From assembly GCA_030650265.1 (NCBI GenBank), contig JAUSEJ010000528.1:1-5143 (forward strand): a DNA stretch of 5,143 nt. Reading direction: 5' to 3'. Origin of the DNA: Dehalococcoidia bacterium. GTDB taxonomy: Bacteria; Chloroflexota; Dehalococcoidia; JACPQF01. Positions 1-5,143 of the stretch are shown piece after piece (within the stretch, counting starts at the first letter, position 1; every line of letters starts with the position of its first letter). Under the pieces are notes generated by a model, which made no database searches, was not told the DNA's origin, and was given only the letters and a program-made list of their open reading frames with translations. A program made the position numbers and the translations under genes.

Positions 1-1259
1 TTAACCCCTATCTTCCGCCAGTAGCCTGCCAGTGCCTGGTTTATCGTGGTCATCGGGCCACCGGCTCCCATCTCCCAGTACTTCAAGTTGAACCCACTGG
101 GATAACCTGCATCGGCCATCAGCTTCTTGGATCCATCAGGGTCATAGGGGTCCGCCTTCAGTACGTTGGGATCGAAGAAGTAGGCAGATGGCAGCACGCG
201 GAACGCCACAGATGGCCTGGCGAATCCGCCGTAAAGCTTGTCGGCCATTTCCTGACGGTTGATCCCCAGTGACAGGGCTTTGCGCACCCTTACGTCACTC
301 AGGGCATAGTCCTTAGGATTCGCAGCGTCCCAGAACACGAACTGCCACGCCTGAGCTCCACCGTCCCAGTCGACTATGCGCAGTCCGGCTGCCTTCGCTC
401 CGGCTACCGAGTCGGCAGAAATTGCTGCCAGGTCCAACTCCCCAGTCTTGAGCATGGCGACCACTGTTGCTTCCTCGTTGACAAACAGGGCCGTGATATT
501 CTTGAACTTGGCGGTTTCCTTCCAATGGCTGTCGACCGCCTCAAACTCCATTCGGTTTCCAATTTCAATCTTTGTTACCTTGTAAGGGCCGCTGCCTATG
601 GGATTCTTGCCGAAGTAATCGTCGCCTTTCGCCTCGATGTACTTCTTCGGCACCACGGCGGTGCTGCCCCCATAATTGTTGAAGCCCTGTATCAACTCCC
701 AAATCGGCTGCTTCATCTTCACGACGATGGTCCAGTCACCCACCAGTTCTACGCTGGCAATCTGGGTCCGCCAAGTTGCCGCGTCGGGGTGGCGGGAGTC
801 GGCCGCCAGAATCCTGTCGAGGCTGAATTTGACATCCGCCCCGGTAAGGTCACTGCCGTCGTGGAACTTGACCCCTTTCCTGATGTAGAAGGTGTGGGCA
901 AGGCCATCTTTGGAAAACTCCCACTTCTCCGCTATGCCGGGCGCCGGCCTTCCATCAGGGTCCGGCTCGATAAGAAGGTCGAAGACACGAAAGCCGGTCG
1001 TCATGTACCCTCTAGGGGTGCCAAACTTGGGATCGAATACGCCGGCGCCGATGTCTGCAGCGAGCGTTAAGCTGCCGCCAGGCTTTGGCAGCGGCGTCGG
1101 CGTTTTGGGCGCGGTCGAGGTCGGAGGCGCCGATGTGGTTGGCGATGCAGCCGGCGATTGCGGTGTGTTCGAGCATCCTTCCGCTAGAAGGACTAAGATT
1201 AGGGCGCCCACCATCATTAACACGAAGAGCAGCCTGGTCAACGCCGAACTCACTCTCAT
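1..1259 (-). CDS. ABC transporter substrate-binding lipoprotein, family 5 (peptide/nickel/opine type), 3' end missing
   Basis: Extracytoplasmic solute receptor that would deliver a ligand to an ABC importer. The frame runs open from ATG 1259 off the left edge, giving 419 residues. Residues 1-28 are a signal sequence (Arg2 and Arg9, then a hydrophobic core 10-25) ending at a candidate lipidated Cys29 in AEGC, an imperfect lipobox. Residues 30-60 are a Ser/Thr/Pro/Ala linker ending KPGG. The family-5 fold follows: W113 and the KGVKFHDGS signature (128-136) with DVKFSLDRI (142-150), IGSGPYKV (221-228), VRKALSLGINRQEM (325-338) and AGYPSGF (384-390). Family members usually run past 500 residues, so roughly the last quarter is missing. 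The start is fixed by a strong Shine-Dalgarno sequence 7 bases upstream. It lies 97 bp downstream of the TPP enzyme genes on the same strand. The family binds oligopeptides, nickel chelates, opines, sugars and other ligands, so the ligand cannot be named. Permease and ATPase genes would be expected beyond the left edge. Confidence 0.93.
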   Translation of the reverse strand, partial: MRVSSALTRLLFVLMMVGALILVLLAEGCSNTPQSPAASPTTSAPPTSTAPKTPTPLPKPGGSLTLAADIGAGVFDPKFGTPRGYMTTGFRVFDLLIEPDPDGRPAPGIAEKWEFSKDGLAHTFYIRKGVKFHDGSDLTGADVKFSLDRILAADSRHPDAATWRTQIASVELVGDWTIVVKMKQPIWELIQGFNNYGGSTAVVPKKYIEAKGDDYFGKNPIGSGPYKVTKIEIGNRMEFEAVDSHWKETAKFKNITALFVNEEATVVAMLKTGELDLAAISADSVAGAKAAGLRIVDWDGGAQAWQFVFWDAANPKDYALSDVRVRKALSLGINRQEMADKLYGGFARPSVAFRVLPSAYFFDPNVLKADPYDPDGSKKLMADAGYPSGFNLKYWEMGAGGPMTTINQALAGYWRKIGV

Positions 1260-1266
1260 TTCGTTT

Positions 1267-1275
1267 CTCCTCCTT
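1267..1275 (-). promoter_or_regulatory. Strong ribosome binding site of the substrate-binding protein gene
   Basis: The minus strand reads AAGGAGGAG here, nearly the full anti-16S complement, followed by 7 bases and then ATG 1259-1257. It supports this start and suggests high translation, as is usual for binding proteins that must outnumber their membrane partners. Confidence 0.85.
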
Positions 1276-1291
1276 CAATATCTAACAAGCA

Positions 1292-1308
1292 GCGATTTGA
1301 CTGATCGC
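1292..1308. repeat. Short inverted repeat upstream of the binding-protein gene
   Basis: GCGAT and ATCGC form 5-bp arms around a 7-base spacer (TTGACTG on the plus strand). It sits 33 to 49 bases before the binding-protein start. The arms are short enough to arise by chance. TTTGACT at 1296-1302 also occurs in the spacer of the larger dyad at 2657-2684, so a shared operator is conceivable but unproven. Confidence 0.3.
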
Positions 1309-1330
1309 CATGAATAACTACCGTTTCACA

Positions 1331-1350
1331 GCGGCCTTCTGCCGGCCGTT
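1331..1350 (-). repeat. Small GC-rich hairpin between the TPP genes and the binding-protein gene
   Basis: CGGCC (1332-1336) and GGCCG (1344-1348) pair across a 7-base loop, starting 9 bases beyond the stop codon of the C-terminal TPP subunit. On the minus-strand transcript no U-run follows it, so it is not a convincing intrinsic terminator. It could be an attenuating or mRNA-protecting hairpin that adjusts expression of the binding protein relative to the enzyme. The stem is short and chance is possible. Confidence 0.3.
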
Positions 1351-1356
1351 CCCGGG

Positions 1357-1923
1357 TCATATCCCGCCGTGCTGAAGCGCCCTTTCTATCTCGCGTGCCA
1401 GGTCATACTCCACCGAAAGCTTGTTCGGTTCCCTCGGCCCCAGAGCTACCTTGAGGCCGAGAAACACCGGTCCCGGTTCGTGCAGGAGATTCGGCAGGTG
1501 CTCGCGGAAATCAATTAAGTTATCGAACTCATAGGCTCTGGTCAGCCCAACGGCCCTGGCGACGCCACAAAGGCTGAGTTTGTCGGCAGCCGGAAGCTTT
1601 ACCTGTCCAGGCAGCTCGTACATCCCGTTTTCCAAAACGCAATGAATCAGGTTCTTTGGTGATTCGTTGGAGATAGTAACAAGTGTGCCGAGATTCATAA
1701 GCAGGCTGCCATCGCCGTCTAGGACAATTACCCGTTTGTCGGGGCAAGCCATGGCTAGACCAAGACCAACACTGGAGGCATAGCCCATGGCTCCAGATAC
1801 TTGAAAGTTAAGGGAACTTGGTGATAGAGGCGGCCACTCGGTCATAGAGGTCATCGTGAAAACCACGATTTCGTCCGTGCGAACTTCGGCCAGGGCCTTG
1901 AGGACTTCGGTTCGGTTCATCAT
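1357..1923 (-). CDS. TPP-binding C-terminal (PP-domain) subunit of a split 2-oxo acid decarboxylase, sulfopyruvate decarboxylase beta-like
   Basis: A 188-residue protein carrying the diphosphate-binding half of a TPP enzyme, expected in the cytoplasm paired with the product of the gene just upstream. It shows GAMGYASSVGLGLAMA (44-59), then VLDGDGSLLMNLGTL (67-81) and LENGMY (97-102). D71 and N99 are the expected Mg2+ ligands of the GDG-x(26)-N motif that anchors the TPP diphosphate. LHEPGPVFLGLKV (147-159) is the usual closing strand of the fold. The length matches stand-alone ComE-type subunits, so it is a complete small subunit and not a fragment of a full-length acetolactate synthase. One departure is LPGQ (104-107) where many relatives have a Gly-Gly-Gln. 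The start is ATG 1923, with GGGAG 9 bases upstream; the adjacent ATG 1920 would give a 12-base spacing. The stop is TGA. Phosphonopyruvate decarboxylase-like, sulfopyruvate decarboxylase-like or an uncharacterised 2-oxo acid activity are all possible. Confidence 0.9.
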   Translation of the reverse strand: MMNRTEVLKALAEVRTDEIVVFTMTSMTEWPPLSPSSLNFQVSGAMGYASSVGLGLAMACPDKRVIVLDGDGSLLMNLGTLVTISNESPKNLIHCVLENGMYELPGQVKLPAADKLSLCGVARAVGLTRAYEFDNLIDFREHLPNLLHEPGPVFLGLKVALGPREPNKLSVEYDLAREIERALQHGGI

Positions 1924-1932
1924 GATGGAACA

Positions 1933-1939
1933 CTCCCTT
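1933..1939 (-). promoter_or_regulatory. Ribosome binding site of the C-terminal TPP subunit
   Basis: The minus strand reads AAGGGAG, lying wholly or almost wholly within the 17-bp gap after the upstream stop codon (TAA, 1943-1941). The spacing is 9 bases to ATG 1923 and 12 to ATG 1920, so the first Met is preferred. Confidence 0.7.
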
Positions 1940-1940
1940 C

Positions 1941-2471
1941 TTAGCTTCCCGCCATATATCCATCAGCCCGGGTGACGAGGAGAGCCACAGGTTTGCGCGA
2001 GCGCCACGCCTCCTCGCAGGCGAGATCGACATTCCTCAAATCCTCGTCGGTATCCAATAAATAGTGTTTGATGCCGAAGTGAGCGAGGAACGACTGGGTG
2101 TAATCAATGGCTGGCGGTCGTGGCGTGGGTGAAGGGACGGGCGAAGGATGCGTAATGTAATGCACTGGACGATATGCCGGCCACCCGATCATTAGCAACA
2201 TTGGTATGTCCAAACCAACCACCCACTGGAGGACGTTGCCGCTATCGTATATCCCCGCATTCTCGGCTATTATTGCTCCCCGCTTGCCGCCTAGATGCAG
2301 GCCGGCGCAGATACCCACGGCCTCTGACTCCCGGCACACCTGGACCGTCTTGATCTCGGGATCGTCGAGCATCTCCTGATGCAGGAAGTGGGTTGCGCTG
2401 CAAGGTATCCAGACGACATGGTGGATGCCCGCCTTCTTGAGTTCCTCACAGAGAGCCTTTCCTCTATTCAT
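1941..2471 (-). CDS. TPP-binding N-terminal (PYR-domain) subunit of a split 2-oxo acid decarboxylase, sulfopyruvate decarboxylase alpha-like
   Basis: A 176-residue protein with the pyrimidine-binding half of a TPP enzyme. The opening AGIHHVVWIPCS (14-25) matches the first Rossmann-like strand of ComD-type subunits. VCRESEAVGICAGLHLGGK (45-63) contains the expected catalytic Glu, probably E50 by alignment with REEEGVGI-type relatives, which activates the cofactor aminopyrimidine. ENAG (70-73) and IPMLLMIGW (89-97) continue the fold, and KPVALLVTR (160-168) is its last strand. Residues 108-120 are strikingly Pro-rich (seven Pro in thirteen), where relatives usually have a short Arg/Gly-containing loop. 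The chosen start is ATG 2471, preceded by GGGGAG at 7 bases. A longer frame beginning at TTG 2486 would overlap this Shine-Dalgarno sequence and is less likely. The stop is TAA, 17 bp before the partner gene. The order alpha then beta is the same as comD-comE. The family assignment is firm; the substrate is not known. Confidence 0.88.
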   Translation of the reverse strand: MNRGKALCEELKKAGIHHVVWIPCSATHFLHQEMLDDPEIKTVQVCRESEAVGICAGLHLGGKRGAIIAENAGIYDSGNVLQWVVGLDIPMLLMIGWPAYRPVHYITHPSPVPSPTPRPPAIDYTQSFLAHFGIKHYLLDTDEDLRNVDLACEEAWRSRKPVALLVTRADGYMAGS

Positions 2472-2478
2472 AGCGACA

Positions 2479-2484
2479 CTCCCC
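2479..2484 (-). promoter_or_regulatory. Ribosome binding site that decides the start of the N-terminal TPP subunit
   Basis: GGGGAG on the minus strand lies 7 bases before ATG 2471. It falls just inside the longer TTG-initiated frame (2486), which has no comparable purine run before it. This favours ATG 2471. Confidence 0.7.
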
Positions 2485-2623
2485 AATCCATACCGGCTGT
2501 AAAATAGGATGTTTGCCAGACGGCCATTCTTATTGCAACATTCGACTGCGGAGAAAAGGGCCAGACAACAATGGCTGACTACCCTTTCGAGACGTGCTTA
2601 AAGTATCAGATGATGGCCCCAAG

Positions 2624-2651
2624 TATATGGGAGGAGTAGTCTCCGCATATA
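2624..2651. repeat. Interrupted inverted repeat in the leader of the TPP genes
   Basis: TATATG (2624-2629) pairs with CATATA (2646-2651), and inside them GGAG (2633-2636) pairs with CTCC (2641-2644) around a TAGT loop. The interior is slightly asymmetric: three unpaired bases on one side and one on the other. No U-run follows on the minus strand, so a terminator is unlikely. It could be an mRNA leader hairpin or a protein-binding dyad. It is separated by only five bases from the larger dyad at 2657-2684. Confidence 0.4.
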
Positions 2652-2656
2652 AGGAA

Positions 2657-2684
2657 AAATACGTATCTTTGACTATACGTATTT
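2657..2684. repeat. Perfect 10-bp inverted repeat with nested ATACGTAT palindromes: terminator of the regulator gene or operator of the TPP genes
   Basis: AAATACGTAT (2657-2666) and ATACGTATTT (2675-2684) are perfect inverted copies around an 8-base spacer. Each arm contains the self-complementary octamer ATACGTAT, and the two octamers lie 16 bp apart. The dyad begins 13 bases beyond the regulator's stop codon. On the minus-strand transcript it would fold into a 10-bp stem followed at once by U residues (top-strand A-run 2655-2659), which fits a weak AU-rich intrinsic terminator. The nested palindromes and their roughly 1.5-turn spacing also fit a tandem binding site for a dimeric regulator. 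The sequence alone does not separate these readings. No convincing -35/-10 pair was recognised in the surrounding gap (2472-2697). Confidence 0.65.
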
Positions 2685-2697
2685 CAGCGACTGTCGT

Positions 2698-5143
2698 CTA
2701 GGCCTTGTCGTCTTCGAGTGAAAGCAGCCTGGTCTCGGTTATATATCGACTGAGAGCGGTGCGGGAGCCGATACCAAGGCAGGCATATATATGGTCGAGA
2801 TGGGTGGTGACAGTTCGTTGGCTGAGGACCAGTCGTTCGGCTATCCCGGAATTGGCCAAGCCCTCCGCGACCAGGCGGGCGATCTGGAGCTGCCGAATAG
2901 TCAGAGGACCTCTGGACAAACTGGTCCGACGTCTTAGCGGAATGGAGATGCCAAGGCCCCTAAGCAATCGTCTGGCCCGGTCGGCGTAGCGCTGGGCGCC
3001 AATGTGCTCGAACGTGGCGAGACTCAAATGAGCGGCGGCGGCGGCTACTGCTGGCTGTGTCAGGGTTGTCGCTGACGCCTGCTCCAGCAAAGCCCTCGCG
3101 GCTTCGAAGGGCATGCCTAGAGACGTGAAAGTCTCATACGCACGCGCAAAGCAGGAGATAGCGCCCTCCCGTTGGCCCTGTGCAAGCCGGGCTAGACCCT
3201 CAGCCCGGGAGGAAAGGGCCGTAAGGTATGGTGCGCCAGGTGGGCCCAAAAAAGCCAGATCATGGGCCGTTTTCAGCGCGCTTTCCGGGTCTCCAGCCGC
3301 TACCTGTGCTTCGGCCAGAAGCATCAAAGCCATTGGCTTTGACGCCGACGTCACACCGGCGGGAGTCGCCTCCCATGATCTTGGTGGACGGGCGAAGCCC
3401 CTAGTAATGCCAAGGGCACGTTCCACCTGACCACGCTCAAGAGCAAGAGCAGCTTCGGCTATATCTACCAGACTGAAGACCTGCCTGTCCTCCGGGACTT
3501 CGCTGCCGTGGACGATCCTTACCTCGGCGATGCAGGCTTCGGCTTCTGGCAACTCTCCATTCAGGGCGAGGATCATTGCCCGCCAAGCCAGAGCATAGGC
3601 CAAGTAATGAGGATTGCCAATTCTACGACCGGCCCCGACGGCTTCCATGCCCAGGCGCACCGCTTCGTCCCACAGCCCTGCCATGAAGTATGCATGAGCC
3701 AGGCGAACGCGGGGAACGACTTCCATAGGTGGAGCACCTGGTCGTTGGGCTACCGCCAGACCACGTTCGGCGTGGTAGCGCATGAAATGGTGATCTCCCA
3801 GGCGCATGCCGACCAACGTCAGCATAGCATGGCCTCGCAGGCGCATCGCCAAAGCTTCCCCTTCGGGGAAGGATTCGCCTAACCTCAGAGCGCTCAGAGC
3901 GTGTTTGCGCGCACCCTCGATATCGCCCTGCGCCAGCGCAAACACTGTGGTTACCAGATTGGCCTCGGCCTCCGCCCGTGGTGATGACAATCGCCGGGCC
4001 ATGCCTATGAGAGCCGCTGCCGAGCCCAACGTACCCATTGCATCTCCGAGTTGGTTGAAGACACGATGCCGTGTGAAGGTCAGATCGGCTGATTGCGGGT
4101 CGCTCTTTTCGCCAGAATATATCAGGCTGGCCTTCAGGTGAGCGTTGGCGACGTCGAAATGGCCACGGTCCCATTCTGCCAGCGCCAATCGGCGATGAAG
4201 GCGAGTCACGGCCATAGTCTCTTTCTCGGAAAGAGCAGCTTGTTTGCGTCCGTCCGTCAGTAGGGCTAGCGCCTCGTTCCACACGTCAATGGCCGATCGC
4301 CAATCACCGAACTGCCCCCAGGCCTCGCCAAGCTGCTCGAGCAGCCATGGTAATGATTCATTGTCGCCGCCGGAGGTAGCCTCACGTTCTCCTTCAATCC
4401 CTACGGCCAAAGACGCGCTAGCAGGCCAACCAGCATCGCCACGAGGAGTTTGGCTGTCAGATAGAACTCCAGACAAATCCGGGAGCGGGGTAGGGTCGGG
4501 TTCAACCCTGGCAGTGGCGCCGGGCGAATGATCAAAGAGAGGGTCTTTGGCCTCATGTCGGGAGAACGACGGCTGACCTGTTCGCCTCTCCAACAAGAGA
4601 TTATGTTCTTCACTCGCCGCTACATGGCGCCGGCGCTCGATCTCCGGCAGGTCGTCAATGGCAACCTCCCGAATAAGGGGGTGGACAATACTATAGCCGA
4701 CCTCGGCCCCGTCAATCCTTTCAGCCACCAAGTAATGTGCTTTTAGACTGCGCAGAGACCGGAAAAGTGCCTTGTCGCTCTGCCCGCTCTCCGTCCTCAG
4801 GTAAGAGTAGGTGGCAATGTCACCCGAAATTGCGATCATATCGAGGACAATCCGGTCCGTTGCTGACAACTGCTCCAGACGTCCCAAAATGAGATCTCGA
4901 AGAAGAGGTGGTAGAGGCCCTGTTCTTGCCGCCTCAATTGCCCAAATGTCTTTTTCTGCATGGGGTCGGAGGAAATAGCCCGCGTCGATGAGGCCGGCGA
5001 CCAGGCTTTCGATATAGAGAGGATATCCACCAGTACGGGCGTACACAGTTTCGATGAGTTCGTTTGATGCCTTTCCGGCCAGTAATCCCTGAACCATGTC
5101 CCTAACCGCGTCCATTCGAAGGCGCGGGATATACACCTCATCG
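2698..5143 (-). CDS. Large LuxR-family transcriptional regulator (AAA/helical-repeat/LuxR HTH, MalT- or LAL-like), 5' end missing
   Basis: A signal-responsive transcription factor. The frame is open to the right edge; GTG 5136 is an in-frame Val (preceded by Asp-Glu codons), not a supported start. Numbering from that Val, residues 1-100 are the end of an AAA/NACHT-like ATPase module with RTGGYPLYIESL (34-45), the counterpart of TGGNPLFVEEL in relatives. Residues 100-175 look like the winged-helix segment ending in HPLIREVAIDDLPEIERRR. Residues 183-262 are a Pro/Ser/Gly/Asp-rich linker. About 263-740 is Ala/Leu-rich helical TPR-like repeats. Residues 744-800 are a LuxR/GerE HTH (LTIRQLQIARLVAEGLANS, TVTTHLDHIYACLG), positioned at the C-terminus as in MalT. 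The Walker A and B motifs and any extra N-terminal domain lie beyond the window. The stop is TAG, 226 bp before the TPP genes on the same strand, so it may govern them, though this is inferred from position only. The effector is unknown. Confidence 0.9.
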   Translation of the reverse strand, partial: DEVYIPRLRMDAVRDMVQGLLAGKASNELIETVYARTGGYPLYIESLVAGLIDAGYFLRPHAEKDIWAIEAARTGPLPPLLRDLILGRLEQLSATDRIVLDMIAISGDIATYSYLRTESGQSDKALFRSLRSLKAHYLVAERIDGAEVGYSIVHPLIREVAIDDLPEIERRRHVAASEEHNLLLERRTGQPSFSRHEAKDPLFDHSPGATARVEPDPTPLPDLSGVLSDSQTPRGDAGWPASASLAVGIEGEREATSGGDNESLPWLLEQLGEAWGQFGDWRSAIDVWNEALALLTDGRKQAALSEKETMAVTRLHRRLALAEWDRGHFDVANAHLKASLIYSGEKSDPQSADLTFTRHRVFNQLGDAMGTLGSAAALIGMARRLSSPRAEAEANLVTTVFALAQGDIEGARKHALSALRLGESFPEGEALAMRLRGHAMLTLVGMRLGDHHFMRYHAERGLAVAQRPGAPPMEVVPRVRLAHAYFMAGLWDEAVRLGMEAVGAGRRIGNPHYLAYALAWRAMILALNGELPEAEACIAEVRIVHGSEVPEDRQVFSLVDIAEAALALERGQVERALGITRGFARPPRSWEATPAGVTSASKPMALMLLAEAQVAAGDPESALKTAHDLAFLGPPGAPYLTALSSRAEGLARLAQGQREGAISCFARAYETFTSLGMPFEAARALLEQASATTLTQPAVAAAAAHLSLATFEHIGAQRYADRARRLLRGLGISIPLRRRTSLSRGPLTIRQLQIARLVAEGLANSGIAERLVLSQRTVTTHLDHIYACLGIGSRTALSRYITETRLLSLEDDKA

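Noticed and set aside
525..1070. A 181-codon open frame on the plus strand
   Set aside because: It lies wholly antisense to the substrate-binding protein, whose family motifs are unmistakable, and its translation shows no recognisable domain.
892..1317. A 141-codon plus-strand frame covering the start of the binding-protein gene
   Set aside because: It is antisense to the signal peptide and first domain of the binding protein and has no supporting motif.
2472..2486. Upstream TTG start for the N-terminal TPP subunit, adding five residues
   Set aside because: The GGGGAG Shine-Dalgarno sequence overlaps the extension and is ideally spaced for ATG 2471; family members also begin close to that Met.
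2669..2697. Possible plus-strand promoter starting from TTGACT at 2669-2674
   Set aside because: No acceptable -10 hexamer occurs 16-18 bases downstream, and there is no plus-strand gene to serve.
3034..3048. GCG/GGC triplet run in the regulator gene
   Set aside because: It encodes a short poly-Ala stretch in an Ala-rich helical region and is ordinary for a GC-rich gene, not a notable microsatellite.
3623..4282. A 219-codon open frame on the minus strand in another frame of the regulator gene
   Set aside because: The translation is Arg/Gly/Ser-rich without domain character, as expected for an out-of-frame reading of a GC-rich gene; the regulator frame is continuous through it.
5134..5136. 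GTG as the true start of the regulator
   Set aside because: The frame stays open to the window edge, and the encoded protein would begin in the middle of an ATPase module without its nucleotide-binding motifs, so the real start is outside.

Overview
The window holds four genes, all on the minus strand. Read in the direction of transcription (right to left) they are: the C-terminal three-quarters or so of a large LuxR-type regulator (2698-5143, 5' end beyond the right edge); a 226-bp gap with two inverted repeats; two short adjacent genes for the two halves of a split thiamine-pyrophosphate (TPP) decarboxylase-like enzyme (N-terminal subunit 1941-2471, C-terminal subunit 1357-1923); and the first 419 codons of a family-5 ABC transporter substrate-binding lipoprotein (1-1259), whose 3' end lies beyond the left edge. 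No RNA gene, insertion sequence, CRISPR array or origin was seen, and no gene-free stretch is longer than 226 bp.

The organism is a bacterium of moderately high GC. The binding protein has a lipoprotein-type signal followed by a long Ser/Thr/Pro/Ala linker and a KPGG entry into the mature domain. The regulator is an AAA/helical-repeat/LuxR protein with the TGGxPLxxESL element. This combination is familiar from Chloroflexota (Dehalococcoidia-like) and some Actinomycetota and proteobacterial genomes. The lineage is inferred from style only; Chloroflexota is a guess of moderate weight.

The two TPP genes are 17 bp apart, each with its own Shine-Dalgarno sequence, and are almost certainly co-transcribed. 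Together they make the PYR-type and PP-type domains of one active site, as in sulfopyruvate decarboxylase (ComD/ComE) and fused phosphonopyruvate decarboxylases. The likely chemistry is decarboxylation of a 2-oxo acid, possibly one with an anionic or otherwise unusual tail, but the substrate cannot be read from the sequence. The binding-protein gene follows 97 bp later on the same strand with a very strong ribosome binding site, so an uptake-plus-catabolism cassette is plausible. The upstream regulator could control it; the dyads between regulator and enzyme genes are candidate terminator or operator sites.

The points most worth a second look are the nested ATACGTAT inverted repeat, the Pro-rich insertion in the N-terminal TPP subunit, and the pairing of an orphan split TPP enzyme with a family-5 binding protein and a LuxR-type regulator.
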